64,000 nt of DNA from an uncultured Oscillospiraceae bacterium (GCA_947588605.1 CANPYK010000007.1:1-64000); one strand, 5' to 3'. Shown: positions 49,670 through 58,716, counted from the first letter of the stretch. The notes: a model not told the origin generated them from the sequence alone. A program made the numbers and translations.

Positions 49670-51166
49670 TTAATCAGAAGACGGCTTCATCGTCGGGAAC
49701 AAAATAACGTCCCTTATCGAATCCGCTCCCGTGAGGAGCATGGCGCAGCGGTCGATGCCCATGCCCATGCCGCCGGTGGGAGGCATACCGTACTCTAAGG
49801 CCGTGAGGAAGTCCTCGTCCAGCATCTCCGTCTCGTCGTCGCCCCGGTCCCGGAGCTCCAGCTGCTTCATGAACCGCGCGCGCTGGTCGATGGGGTCGTT
49901 GAGCTCGGAGTAGGCGTTGGCCATCTCACTGCGGCAGATGAAAAGCTCGAACCGCTCGGTAAGCCTCGGGTCCTCGGGACTGCGCTTAGTCAGCGGCGAG
50001 ACCTCCACCGGGTACATGGTGATAAAGGTGGGCTGGACAAGCTGCTCCTCCACCTTCTGGTCGAAGCAGGCGTAAAGGGCGTTGCCCCAGGTCCTGTCGG
50101 CGGTGTCCGAAAGCTCCACGCCCACGGACTTGGCCAGCTCCACGGCCTCGGCGTCGTCAGTGACGGCGGCGAAATCCACGCCCGCGTACTCCCGGACCGC
50201 GTCCACCATGGTGAGCCTCCGCCAGCCGGGGGTGAGGTCGATGTCCTCCCCCTGCCAGGCAACGTGATAGCCGCCCAGGAGCTTCATTGCCGCTCCGGAG
50301 AGGATACCCTCGGCGATGTCCATCATGTCGTAGAGGTTGGCGTACGCCTCGTAGAGCTCGATGGTGGTGAATTCCGGGTTGTGCTTGGTGTCCATGCCCT
50401 CGTTGCGGAAAATGCGGCCGATCTCATAGACCCGCTCCATGCCGCCCACGATGAGGCGCTTTAAGGGCAGCTCCGTGGCGATGCGCATATACATGTTGAT
50501 GTCCAGGGTGTTGTGGTGGGTGACGAAGGGCCGCGCCGCCGCGCCGCCGGCAAGCGTGTTGAGCACCGGCGTCTCCACCTCGATATAGCCCCGGCCGTCC
50601 ATGTAGTCCCGGATGAACTTGATGAATTTAGAGCGCAGCTCAAAGGTCCGCTTCACGTCCGGGTTCATGATGAGGTCCACGTACCGCTGGCGGTAGCGCA
50701 CCTCCTTGTCGGTGAGGCCGTGGAACTTCTCGGGAAGCGGCCGGAGGGATTTGGACAAAAGGGTGGTCTTCTCGCAGTGGACGCTGATCTCCCCCATCTT
50801 GGTGCGGAAGACGTAGCCCTCCACGCCCACGATGTCGCCCACGTCCACCTTGCGGAAGTCGGCGAACTCCTCCGGCGTCACGGAGTCGGCGCGGATGTAG
50901 ATCTGGATGCGGCCCTTGCGGTCCTGGATGTCGGCGAAAATGGCCTTGCCCATGCCGCGCTTGGCCATGACCCGTCCGGCCATAGCCACGTGCTTGTTCT
51001 CAAAGGCGTCAAAATCCGCCTTCACGTCCTCGGAATAGGCGGTGAGCTTAAATTTTGTGATGGTAAAGGGGTCGCGGCCCTCGCTTTGCAGGGCGGCGAG
51101 CTTATCCCGGCGGACCTGGAGCAGCTCGCTCAGGTCCTGCTCCGGGGCGGGTGTAAGATCCGGCAT
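49670..51166 (-). CDS. lysS: Lysyl-tRNA synthetase, class II
   Basis: A 498-residue enzyme. An OB-fold anticodon-binding domain (about 60-150) precedes the catalytic domain with motif 2 RIFRNEGMDTKHNPEFTTIE and motif 3 GMGIDRCAMLL. The last residues, FPTMKPSSD, are encoded in the attR region, so integration of the 5.6 kb element kept or replaced the final codons without loss. It follows greA by 12 bp and shares its promoter. Confidence 0.97.
   Translation of the reverse strand: MPDLTPAPEQDLSELLQVRRDKLAALQSEGRDPFTITKFKLTAYSEDVKADFDAFENKHVAMAGRVMAKRGMGKAIFADIQDRKGRIQIYIRADSVTPEEFADFRKVDVGDIVGVEGYVFRTKMGEISVHCEKTTLLSKSLRPLPEKFHGLTDKEVRYRQRYVDLIMNPDVKRTFELRSKFIKFIRDYMDGRGYIEVETPVLNTLAGGAAARPFVTHHNTLDINMYMRIATELPLKRLIVGGMERVYEIGRIFRNEGMDTKHNPEFTTIELYEAYANLYDMMDIAEGILSGAAMKLLGGYHVAWQGEDIDLTPGWRRLTMVDAVREYAGVDFAAVTDDAEAVELAKSVGVELSDTADRTWGNALYACFDQKVEEQLVQPTFITMYPVEVSPLTKRSPEDPRLTERFELFICRSEMANAYSELNDPIDQRARFMKQLELRDRGDDETEMLDEDFLTALEYGMPPTGGMGMGIDRCAMLLTGADSIRDVILFPTMKPSSD
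49682..49698. other. attR candidate in the 3' end of lysS
   Basis: CGGCTTCATCGT followed by CGGGA, matching the left site at 44,075 in 16 of 17 bases. On the lysS strand it encodes the end of the protein (VPTMKP region), a common kind of attB that keeps the host gene intact. Confidence 0.6.
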
Positions 51167-51178
51167 TGGCGTCTCTCC

Positions 51179-51655
51179 TTACTTCTCGATGGTGAGGATC
51201 TCGTACTGGATAACGCCGGCGGGAGCCTCCACATCCACCACCTCGCCCAGGCTGTGTCCGTAAAGGGCGCGGCCGAAGGGAGAGTCGTCGGAGATGCGCC
51301 CCTCCATGGGGTTGGCCTCCTGGGAGCCCACCAGCTTATATTTGTATTCCTCGTTGGTCTCCAGATCCCGGACGGAGACAACGGAGCCGATGCCCACCTT
51401 GCCCACGTCCTCGCTCTCCTCCACGATGACGGCGTGCTCGATGAGGTCCTGGACCTCGGCGATGCGGGAATAGAGCTTGCCCTGCTCGGTCTTGGCCTCG
51501 TCGTACTCGGAGTTCTCGGACAGGTCACCGAAGGACCGCGCCTCCTTGATCTGCTCGGCGACCTCCTTCTCCCGGACGGTCTGCATATAGAAAAGCTCGT
51601 TTTTCAGCTCCTCCAAACGCTGGCGGCTCATTCTGTACCGATTGGAATCTGCCAT
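51179..51655 (-). CDS. greA: Transcription elongation factor GreA
   Basis: A 158-residue protein. The N-terminal coiled coil reaches the polymerase active site through the acidic tip in SFGDLSENSEYDEAK (D and E residues promote RNA cleavage), and the C-terminal FKBP-like domain has SPFGRALYGHSLGEVVDVE. First gene of the greA-lysS operon. Confidence 0.97.
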   Translation of the reverse strand: MADSNRYRMSRQRLEELKNELFYMQTVREKEVAEQIKEARSFGDLSENSEYDEAKTEQGKLYSRIAEVQDLIEHAVIVEESEDVGKVGIGSVVSVRDLETNEEYKYKLVGSQEANPMEGRISDDSPFGRALYGHSLGEVVDVEAPAGVIQYEILTIEK

Positions 51656-51696
51656 TGTACGGTCACTCCTTAGAGAATTATTAAAGTATCCAATCT

Positions 51697-51725
51697 ATTA
51701 TAGTTTCATCTCCCGCCTTTGTCAA
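51697..51725 (-). promoter_or_regulatory. greA-lysS promoter, perfect consensus
   Basis: On the minus strand TTGACA, a 17 bp spacer and TATAAT, 42 bp before greA, with AAGGAGTG as ribosome site. Confidence 0.85.
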
Positions 51726-51775
51726 GACACCTTTCCGGAGGTTTTCCACGGCGGATAACAAAACCCGCGGCGTCA

Positions 51776-52120
51776 GTGCCCGCCCGTGCGCGGTTGCGGG
51801 ACGGAACAGTTCAGATAACCCGCACCCGCCAAAGCCCCTCCCCAAGGGAGGGGCAACCGTGCCGGAGGCAGGTGCGTTTTGTCGATACTGCCCTATCTGC
51901 CGACCTTCGCTTCCCCCCTGCCCCCTCCTACGAGGAGGGGGCTTAAAAAGGTTGCGGCTTCGCCGCAGTTCGACGTGGCGGCTCTTAGGCCGGAGATGGG
52001 GTGCCGCCGCGGCGGCGGGGTATTCGAGCCCTCGTCCCCTGTCCCCCGTCCTAGCCTTCCCCACAAAGTGGGGAAGGTGGCGCCCGCAGGCGCCGGATGA
52101 GGTAGGCGGGCTCTCCCCCC
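51776..52120. repeat. Composite intergenic repeat patch 5 (no gene seen)
   Basis: Modules shared with the other patches: CCCTCCCCAAGGGAGGG, CCCCTCCTACGAGGAGGGG, TTGCGGCTTCGCCGCA, a CCGCCGCGGCGGCGG run, CTTCCCCACAAAGTGGGGAAG and GGCGCCCGCAGGCGCC. The order matches 28,970-29,230 in part and the inverse of 62,590-62,700. Confidence 0.7.
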
Positions 52121-52126
52121 ACCCCA

Positions 52127-52156
52127 AAAAATCGCGCCCTTCCGGGCGCGATTTCC
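52127..52156. terminator. GC-rich hairpin, first of two identical copies
   Basis: AAATCGCGCCC and GGGCGCGATTT around TTCC. It is repeated without change over 30 bp at 52,269-52,298, on the other side of hairpin element copy 2. Confidence 0.75.
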
Positions 52157-52177
52157 CAGTTTGTCAAAAAACTCTCA

Positions 52178-52267
52178 TCGAGCATTTTTTCCGGCGGCAT
52201 GTACGTCGGAAAAAATACCGCACGTTCCCCTTTGTCGGAAAAGGCCGCAGGCCTTTTCCGACAGGCT
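52178..52267. repeat. Modular hairpin element, copy 2 (short form)
   Basis: Keeps the first hairpin (from TCGAGCATTTTTTCCGGCGG) and the box CGCACGTTCCCCTTTG plus the last hairpin GTCGGAAAAGGCC-GCA-GGCCTTTTCCGAC, but lacks both middle hairpins of copies 1 and 3. It lies between two identical terminator hairpins downstream of the PcsB-like gene. Confidence 0.85.
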
Positions 52268-52268
52268 G

Positions 52269-52298
52269 AAAAATCGCGCCCTTCCGGGCGCGATTTCC
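52269..52298. terminator. Terminator of the ftsEX-hydrolase operon
   Basis: AAATCGCGCCC/GGGCGCGATTT with a TTCC loop and further T on the minus strand, 31 bp after the hydrolase stop. Identical to 52,127-52,156. Confidence 0.8.
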
Positions 52299-52328
52299 TG
52301 TCCTCCGCCCCGGTTTCCCGGACGCGGC

Positions 52329-53537
52329 TTATTTCTTCACGTACGTCCCGGCCTTGAAGTAGTTCAGCGGGTTGACCGGGGTGCCGTTGATGCGGATCTC
52401 GAAGTGCAGGTGCGGGCCGTTGGCCACGCCCGTAGCGCCGGTGTAGCCGATGACCTGGCCCTTTTTCACCGTCTGGCCGGTCTTGACCACGTACTTCGTC
52501 ATGTGGGCGTAGGTGGTGGTGATACCGTTGCCGTGGCTGATGGTGACGTAGTTGCCCTGGGAGCTGTTGCGGCTGGCGATGGTGACCTTGCCGGTGTCGG
52601 CGGCGTAGATGGGGGCGTTGTAGCCGGTGCCGCCGATGTCGATGCCCTTGTGGTTGGTGGACGCGCCGGGAATGCCCGTATTACGGGACCCGAAGCCCGA
52701 GGTGACGATGTTGGACTTCACCGGCCACATGAAGCTGCCGGTGCCCACCACCTGGGCATTCTGGCGCTTGATCTCCTCCTCGGCCTTCGCGATATCCTTC
52801 TTGAGCTGGCTCTCGTCCTTCTCCATCTGGTCGTATACATCCTGGGCCGCGCCGATGTCGCTTTCCAGGGCGTCGATGAGGGCGTTGGCCTCGTTGCGCT
52901 GGAACTCCAGCTCCTGCTGGGCGTCCTGAAGCTCCACCTTCTTCCCCTCGGCCTCGGTCTTGGTTTCCTCCAGCTGCGCCTTGGCGTCCTCGGTAGCCTC
53001 GCGGGAGGCCACCAGCTTGTCGTAGAGGGCGTTGTCGTAGTCCATGATGGAGGAGATCATGTCAAGCCTGGAGAGCATATCCGCGAAGTCGTTGGCCTCG
53101 AAGATAATGGCGTAGTAGGTGACGATGCCGTTCTCCTCCATGGCGCGCAGGCGGGTCTTGTACTTCTCCCACTGCTCCGCCTCCGCTGCCTCGCACTGCT
53201 CGACCTCGGCCTGCTTCTCCTCGATGAGGATGTCGTACTGCCCGATCTGGGCCGTCAGGTTGTCGATAGCGTCGGAGGTGAGGGCGATGCGCTCGTCCAG
53301 GACCTCCTTCTTGGCCACGATGGTGGACTGCTCGTACTCCAGAGAGTTGATCTTGGACTTCATGTCCTTCTGCTGCTGCTGGAGGCTCTTGAGCTCGTCC
53401 TGGAGCTTCTTCAACTCGTCCTTGGTGGTGGCGCCGGCCCTGGTGCTCAGGGCGATGGTGAGGACGGACCCCACCATCAACAGCGCCAGAAGGACGGCGA
53501 TGACGCGAATGAAGATCTTCTGAAATTTACTGCTCAT
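52329..53537 (-). CDS. PcsB/EnvC-like M23 peptidoglycan hydrolase
   Basis: A 402-residue secreted protein. A signal peptide or anchor (about 10-36) is followed by long coiled coils (about 38-255) and an M23 (LytM) domain with the zinc ligands in NHKGIDIGG and the HLHFE motif, so the domain looks catalytically active unlike EnvC itself. The coiled coil is the part that binds FtsX in relatives. It lies directly after ftsX, 28 bp away, which supports control by FtsEX during septum splitting. Confidence 0.92.
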   Translation of the reverse strand: MSSKFQKIFIRVIAVLLALLMVGSVLTIALSTRAGATTKDELKKLQDELKSLQQQQKDMKSKINSLEYEQSTIVAKKEVLDERIALTSDAIDNLTAQIGQYDILIEEKQAEVEQCEAAEAEQWEKYKTRLRAMEENGIVTYYAIIFEANDFADMLSRLDMISSIMDYDNALYDKLVASREATEDAKAQLEETKTEAEGKKVELQDAQQELEFQRNEANALIDALESDIGAAQDVYDQMEKDESQLKKDIAKAEEEIKRQNAQVVGTGSFMWPVKSNIVTSGFGSRNTGIPGASTNHKGIDIGGTGYNAPIYAADTGKVTIASRNSSQGNYVTISHGNGITTTYAHMTKYVVKTGQTVKKGQVIGYTGATGVANGPHLHFEIRINGTPVNPLNYFKAGTYVKK

Positions 53538-53565
53538 GCTGATTCCCCGAAAGCCGCGCTTTCTG

Positions 53566-54453
53566 TCACACTTTCAAATAGTTCTTGATGGCCATAAGAC
53601 TTCCGATGACGCCCACGCCCAGGCCCACCGCGCCGAAGGCCGCGAGGATGGGGAGGGCGACCTGGGAAAAGGGGATGACGGTGAGGAACGAAAGGCCGGA
53701 GCCGGCGATGAGCTTCTCCGTCAAAAGCCGGTAGATGCCCCACTCCATCACGTACCCCAGAAGCGCCCCCACAAGGCCCAGGATCAGCCCCTGGACCACG
53801 AAGGGCCAGCGGATGAAGGAGCTGGTGGCGCCCACCATCTTCATAATGGCGATCTCATCCCGGCGCTCAAAGGTAGTGAGCTTCACGGTGTTGGACATGA
53901 TGAAGAGGGAGATGATAAAGAGGATCGCCACCAAAAGCATGGACACCAGCGTCACCACGTTTCGGATCTTCACGAAGCCCTCGCTGATCTCCAGGTGTGC
54001 CCGGACGTTGGCGATGCCGGGCACGTCCCGGAGGGCCTGCTGGGTCTCCGCCATGCGGGAGATGTCCTCCAGATAGACCACATACCGGTCCCGCGCCACG
54101 CTGGCGTCCAGCCCCTCAAAGGCGGCGGGGTCGCCGTAGGTGGCGGTGAAGTCGTCCCACGCCTCCTCCCGGGAGATGAAGACCGCCTCGTCCACGTTGG
54201 GAAGGCCCTCGATGCGCTCCTGAATGGCCCGGGCCTGCTCGTCGGTGTACGTCTCGTTGACGAAGGCCATGATCTCGTTCTGGCTCTCCATGGTGTCGAT
54301 GACCTCGTCCACGTTGAGGGCCAGGAGCGTGAAGCTGCCCATGATGAGAAGGCACGCCACGATGATGCACACGCTTGCGAAGGACATGAACCCGTGGGTG
54401 AAGATGCTGTCGATGCCCTCTTTGATGTAGTAAGTAAACCGGTTACCTTTCAT
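53566..54453 (-). CDS. ftsX: Cell division permease-like protein FtsX
   Basis: A 295-residue protein with four membrane helices (about 22-45, 168-190, 218-240, 262-285) and an extracellular domain between helices 1 and 2. The cytoplasmic motif TTFERRDEIAIMKMVGAT is the type VII ABC permease signature. Together with FtsE it passes ATP-driven movement to the wall hydrolase. It starts 11 bp inside ftsE. Confidence 0.95.
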   Translation of the reverse strand: MKGNRFTYYIKEGIDSIFTHGFMSFASVCIIVACLLIMGSFTLLALNVDEVIDTMESQNEIMAFVNETYTDEQARAIQERIEGLPNVDEAVFISREEAWDDFTATYGDPAAFEGLDASVARDRYVVYLEDISRMAETQQALRDVPGIANVRAHLEISEGFVKIRNVVTLVSMLLVAILFIISLFIMSNTVKLTTFERRDEIAIMKMVGATSSFIRWPFVVQGLILGLVGALLGYVMEWGIYRLLTEKLIAGSGLSFLTVIPFSQVALPILAAFGAVGLGVGVIGSLMAIKNYLKV

Positions 54454-55129
54454 AGTTGTAATACCCGCCCATTCCGTCACTGATGACCTTGCCGCCGTCG
54501 ATGGCGATGACCCGCTTGGAGAAGCTCTCCACAAGCTCCTTCTCATGGGTGACCACGAGGACGGTGGTGCCCAGCTCGTTGATCTTCTGCAGGAGCATCA
54601 TGATCTCCAGGCTCCTGGCGGGGTCCAGATTCCCGGTGGGCTCGTCGGCGATGATGAGGCGCGGGTTGTTCACGAGAGCCCTCGCGATGGCGACGCGCTG
54701 CTGCTCGCCGCCGGAGAGCTCCTGAGGCTTTCGCTTCGTGCGTTTATCCAGGCCCACCAGCTCCAGCACGTAGGGGACGCGGCGGCGGATCTCCTTGTTG
54801 GAGGCGCCCACGACCCGCATGGCGAAGGCCACGTTTTCGTACACGGACTTATCCTCGATGAGCCGGTAGTCCTGGAACACCACGCCCAGCGTCCGGCGCA
54901 TATAGGGCATCCGGGAGAACTTGATGGTGCCCAGATCATAGTCGTTCACCAGCACCTTGCCGTCCGTGGGGGCGATCTCGCCGGTGAGGAGCTTGATGAT
55001 GGTGGTCTTCCCGGAGCCGGAGGGCCCCACCAGGAAGGCAAATTCCCCGTCCCGGATGGTGAAGCTCACGCCCCGCAATGCCTTGGCGCCGTTTTCGTAG
55101 GACTTGAATACGTCAGTAAATTGAACCAT
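54443..55129 (-). CDS. ftsE: Cell division ATP-binding protein FtsE
   Basis: A 228-residue ABC ATPase. Walker A GPSGSGKTT (about 35-43), Q-loop VVFQDYRLI, signature LSGGEQQRVAIARAL and Walker B LIIADEPTGNLD are intact. Partner of FtsX. It starts 22 bp after the CdaR-like gene. Confidence 0.97.
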   Translation of the reverse strand: MVQFTDVFKSYENGAKALRGVSFTIRDGEFAFLVGPSGSGKTTIIKLLTGEIAPTDGKVLVNDYDLGTIKFSRMPYMRRTLGVVFQDYRLIEDKSVYENVAFAMRVVGASNKEIRRRVPYVLELVGLDKRTKRKPQELSGGEQQRVAIARALVNNPRLIIADEPTGNLDPARSLEIMMLLQKINELGTTVLVVTHEKELVESFSKRVIAIDGGKVISDGMGGYYNYER

Positions 55130-55151
55130 TTGCGATCGATTTCCTTTTTCC

Positions 55152-56246
55152 TCAAGCGAGATGTATGCCCTGGGAATCCAGGTATTTCTTGACCATCAGC
55201 GCCACCTTGAAGACGATGGCCTGGTCGAACTCCCTCAGATCGAGGCCCGTGAGCTTCTTGATCTTCCCCAGCCTGTAGACCAGCGTGTTGCGGTGGACGA
55301 AGAGCTTGCGGCTGGTCTCGGAGATGTTGAGGTTGTTGTCAAAAAACTCGGTGATGATGCCCAGCGTCTCCTCGTCCAGGCTGTCGATGGGGTTCTTCTT
55401 GAAGACCTCGTTTAAGAACATCTCGCACATGGTGGTGGGGAGCTGATAGATGAGCCGCCCGATGCCCAGGCTTTCGTAGTTGATGACCGTCTTCTCCTCG
55501 TCGAAGACCTTGCCCACGTCGATAGCCGTCTGGGCCTCCTTGTAGCGAATGGACAGGTCCCGCAGGTGCATGGCCAAAGTCCCCACGCCGATGACGGTGC
55601 GGATCTTCAGCTCGTCGGAGATGGCGGCGGACATGGCCACGCCCATCTTGTGGGTGTCCTTCTCCTCCGTGTGGGCCGGGACCTCCTTGATGACGGCGAT
55701 ATCCGTCTCGTTGATGGAGATGATGAAGTCCCGCTGCTTCTCGGGATAGAGCCGGCGGAGGACCTCCAACGTCGCCACGTCCGCCCGGTCCAGCTGCCGG
55801 ATATAGAAGACGGCCCTGGGCACGTCGGAGACGAAGTGGAGCTCCTTGGCGTGGACATAGATGTCCCCGGGGAGGATGTTCTCGGTGATGATGGACTTGA
55901 CGAGGGCGGACTTGTCGTACTTCTCCTCGTAATACGCCTTGGCGCTCTGGATAGCCACGGCCAGCATACAGCAATAGCTGGCGGCCAGCTCGTCCGTCCC
56001 CTCCACGAACACGGCGTACTCGATGTTCTGCTCGGAGCCCGCCAGGGGCCGGAAGGTCTTGCCCGCCAGGACCTTCACCTTCTCGCCGGGGAGCGGCAGG
56101 ATGCCGGCGGCGTCCGCGATATGCGATCCCATCATGGAAAGCTCGCTGGTGGCGATCACGTTGCCCTCGCTGTCGACGACGCCCAGGCACCGTGTGGTGG
56201 CTTCCTTCATCTGGACTACCACGCTCTGAAAGATCCTGCTGGACAT
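55152..56246 (-). CDS. CdaR/PucR-family regulator
   Basis: A 364-residue protein. The N-terminal 150 residues form a sensor-like domain, followed by a GGDEF-like region and the C-terminal PucR helix-turn-helix with ISETSRKLFVHRNTLVYRLG (about 313-332). Family members sense sugar diacids or other small molecules. The gene is the first of an operon with ftsE, ftsX and the hydrolase, which is unusual for this family and hints at control of wall remodelling. Start at 56,246 with GGGAGG. Confidence 0.85.
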   Translation of the reverse strand: MSSRIFQSVVVQMKEATTRCLGVVDSEGNVIATSELSMMGSHIADAAGILPLPGEKVKVLAGKTFRPLAGSEQNIEYAVFVEGTDELAASYCCMLAVAIQSAKAYYEEKYDKSALVKSIITENILPGDIYVHAKELHFVSDVPRAVFYIRQLDRADVATLEVLRRLYPEKQRDFIISINETDIAVIKEVPAHTEEKDTHKMGVAMSAAISDELKIRTVIGVGTLAMHLRDLSIRYKEAQTAIDVGKVFDEEKTVINYESLGIGRLIYQLPTTMCEMFLNEVFKKNPIDSLDEETLGIITEFFDNNLNISETSRKLFVHRNTLVYRLGKIKKLTGLDLREFDQAIVFKVALMVKKYLDSQGIHLA

Positions 56247-56483
56247 AAGCAATCCTCCCAAATAAGTTGTTCAGAGTTACGTAAACCGAATTCGTGATTT
56301 TGACATAACCCATAATAACCAATATTGCGCCATTTTTCAAGTGGAAAAAAAACATTTTGTCAAGTTTTTTTCCGCAAGGCCCTCCGTCAAACGTACAAAA
56401 TGGAGAAAAACTCCCATATTTTGGTTGTCATACCCCCCGGAGCTTTCGAATACCATGGTACAAACTTCATTGGAGGTGCTTCC

Positions 56484-56954
56484 ATGTTTATCATAACAGC
56501 CAAATTCGACAGGAAAAAGCTCATCCTCGGCGCCCTCATTCTGGTGGTGCTGGCGGCCGCCGCCCTTCTGCTCCTTCTCCCCTCGGACGAGAGCGCCTCC
56601 GCCGGGAGCTTCGACGCGGTGGTGAAGACCAACGAACAGCGCGTCCGCTATCTGGAATCCTTCGGCTGGAAGGTGTCCCAAGATCCCATCGAGGAGCAGG
56701 CCGTTACCATCCCCAAGGATTTTTCCCAGGTCTACGCCGCCTATAACGCCCTCCAGAAAAAACAGGGCTTCGACCTCAAAAAATACGCCGGCCTCCAGGC
56801 GGTGCGCTACACCTACGAGATCGCCAACCACCCCACCGCCACCGGCCGGGTGGTGGCGGACATGATCGTCTACCGGGGCGCGGTCATCGCCGCCGACATC
56901 CAGTGCGTCAGCGCCGACGGCTTCATGGAGACGCTCGCCTTCCCCGCCTCATAA
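56484..56954 (+). CDS. DUF4830 membrane-anchored protein
   Basis: A 156-residue protein with one N-terminal membrane helix (about 12-33) and an extracytoplasmic domain with RVRYLESFGWKVSQDPIEEQ and the YEIANHPTATGRVVADM stretch, typical of DUF4830. Function unknown. Start at 56,484 with GGAGG; divergent from the CdaR operon and convergent with the next gene (2 bp between the stops). Confidence 0.75.
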   Translation: MFIITAKFDRKKLILGALILVVLAAAALLLLLPSDESASAGSFDAVVKTNEQRVRYLESFGWKVSQDPIEEQAVTIPKDFSQVYAAYNALQKKQGFDLKKYAGLQAVRYTYEIANHPTATGRVVADMIVYRGAVIAADIQCVSADGFMETLAFPAS

Positions 56955-56956
56955 CG

Positions 56957-57403
56957 CTACTTCTTCTTCCTCGGGGCGAAGGGCCCGGTGAAGTTCCCCT
57001 TCTCGTCCATGGGGGCGAACAGCGTCACCTGTACGTCGTGCTCCATGCCGAAGCCCCCGTCGTCCCCCCAGTAGCGCCCGTCGGGCTGGACCATCCACTC
57101 AAAGGAAAGGCTCCCGTCCTCCTCCCGGTAGATCCAGCACCGGAACCGGCACCGGGGCGTAAAGGGCATCGTCAGGTCCTGCCGCCAGCCGCCCTCCTCC
57201 ACGCCGGGGAAGCGAACGAACCGCCCCTCCCGGTCGGTGATGCGCGCAGCATCGCCGGGGCTTCCCTCACGCCGGAGGGTGATCCCCACGTTCACATATC
57301 CGCCGAAGCCGTTGGGGACCTCGTCGTAGGTGAAGAAAAGCCCGCCGCCCAGATCGCAGCTGTGCTTGCCCCGCGGGGCCAGGATCCCGTCCAAAAGGCT
57401 CAT
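56957..57403 (-). CDS. Hypothetical protein after mtaD
   Basis: A 148-residue soluble, beta-rich protein that I do not recognise. It has many Gly, Phe and Trp, with stretches such as CRFRCWIYREEDGSLSFEW and DVQVTLFAPMDEKGNFTG. The ATG overlaps the mtaD stop (ATGA), so it is the last gene of that operon. Confidence 0.7.
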   Translation of the reverse strand: MSLLDGILAPRGKHSCDLGGGLFFTYDEVPNGFGGYVNVGITLRREGSPGDAARITDREGRFVRFPGVEEGGWRQDLTMPFTPRCRFRCWIYREEDGSLSFEWMVQPDGRYWGDDGGFGMEHDVQVTLFAPMDEKGNFTGPFAPRKKK

Positions 57404-58716
57404 CTCACGCTCTCCTTCCCGTGATAAAGCTCCCATACCGCCCTGTCCGCGTCCTCATAGACGCGCTGGGCGTCCATGGTGAGGAATTTCCCGTGGTCGT
57501 AAAGGATCCGCCCGTCCACGACGGTCATCACCACGTCGCTCCCCTGGGCGCTGTACGCGGCCAGCGCCAACGGGTCGAGACACGGGCGCATGTGGGGTCC
57601 CCTAAGGGACAGGGCGGCGAAGTCCGCCTTTTTCCCCACCCGAAGCTCCCCGGTGTCCTCCCGGCCCTGGGCCCTGGCGCCGTTTAAGGTCGCCATGCGC
57701 AGGGTCACCCCGGCGGGCATGACCGTGGGGTCACCGGTATAGCCGTTGTGCAGGAGGGACGCCAGGTGCAGCTCCTCCGGCATATTGAGGTTGTTGTTGG
57801 AGGCCGCCCCGTCGGTGCCCAGCGCCACGTTGAGCCCCAGCTCCAGCATCCGCGGTACAGGCGCGAAGCCGCTGCCCAGCTTCATGTTGCTGGAGGGACA
57901 GTGGACGACGCTGACGCCCCGCTCCCGCAAAAGCCTCATGTCCTCCTCCGTCACCCACACACAGTGGGCGGCGAGGGCGGTACAGTCGAAGGCCCCGAGG
58001 TCCGCAAACCACCGGGCCGGGGTGACGCCGTATTTTTGCACGCACTCGTCGTGCTCCTTCTTCGTCTCCGAGAGGTGGATGTGGAGATCCCCCCGCCGCT
58101 CCCGAACGAGGTCCGCGTAGTATTTCACCACCGGCGCGGTGCAGGTATACTCGGCGTGGACGCAAAAATCGATCTTCACCCGCCCGTTCCCGGCGTTGTG
58201 GTACCGGTCATAAAGCGCCAGGGACTCCCTCACCCGGTAGTTGTCCTCCGGCCTCTCCGTGGGGTCGAAGCACTGGACGGGCCGGCAGAGGTTGGCCTTC
58301 ATCCCGCACGCCAGCACCGCCTCCGCCGTCTCCTGAGGCTCCATGTACATATCCGTGAAGGACGTGGTGCCGGCGGCGATCATCTCCAAAAGCGCAAGCT
58401 CCGTCCCCGCCCTGATCATCGCCGGCGTCAGCCGGTCCTCGATGCGGAAGACCGTGTCGAAGAGCCAGCTCTGGAGGGGCAGATCGCTGCCCACCCCCCG
58501 CAGGAGCGTCATGGGCGTATGGGTGTGGGCGTTCACAAGGCCGGGGATCAGCATGGTCCCGGCCATGTCCCGCTCCTCGTCGTAGGGAACGGCGGGGGCT
58601 TTATCGCTCAAATAGTCGATCCTGTCCCCGTCCACGCCCAGAAAACCGTTTGTAAGGACCGTATACCCGCCGTCCCCGCCTTCAAGGACGACGGCGTTTT
58701 TGTATAAGCGTCTCAT
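57400..58716 (-). CDS. mtaD: Methylthioadenosine/S-adenosylhomocysteine deaminase
   Basis: A 438-residue amidohydrolase. Metal ligands in GLVNAHTHTPMTLLRG, HIHLSETKKEH, the His in ALAAHCVWV and the Asp in LGTDGAASNNNLN are present. The enzyme turns SAH into S-inosylhomocysteine or MTA into methylthioinosine. Next to a purine nucleoside phosphorylase and near ahcY, this points to SAM by-product recycling through hypoxanthine. It follows the phosphorylase by 8 bp. Confidence 0.9.
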   Translation of the reverse strand: MRRLYKNAVVLEGGDGGYTVLTNGFLGVDGDRIDYLSDKAPAVPYDEERDMAGTMLIPGLVNAHTHTPMTLLRGVGSDLPLQSWLFDTVFRIEDRLTPAMIRAGTELALLEMIAAGTTSFTDMYMEPQETAEAVLACGMKANLCRPVQCFDPTERPEDNYRVRESLALYDRYHNAGNGRVKIDFCVHAEYTCTAPVVKYYADLVRERRGDLHIHLSETKKEHDECVQKYGVTPARWFADLGAFDCTALAAHCVWVTEEDMRLLRERGVSVVHCPSSNMKLGSGFAPVPRMLELGLNVALGTDGAASNNNLNMPEELHLASLLHNGYTGDPTVMPAGVTLRMATLNGARAQGREDTGELRVGKKADFAALSLRGPHMRPCLDPLALAAYSAQGSDVVMTVVDGRILYDHGKFLTMDAQRVYEDADRAVWELYHGKESVR

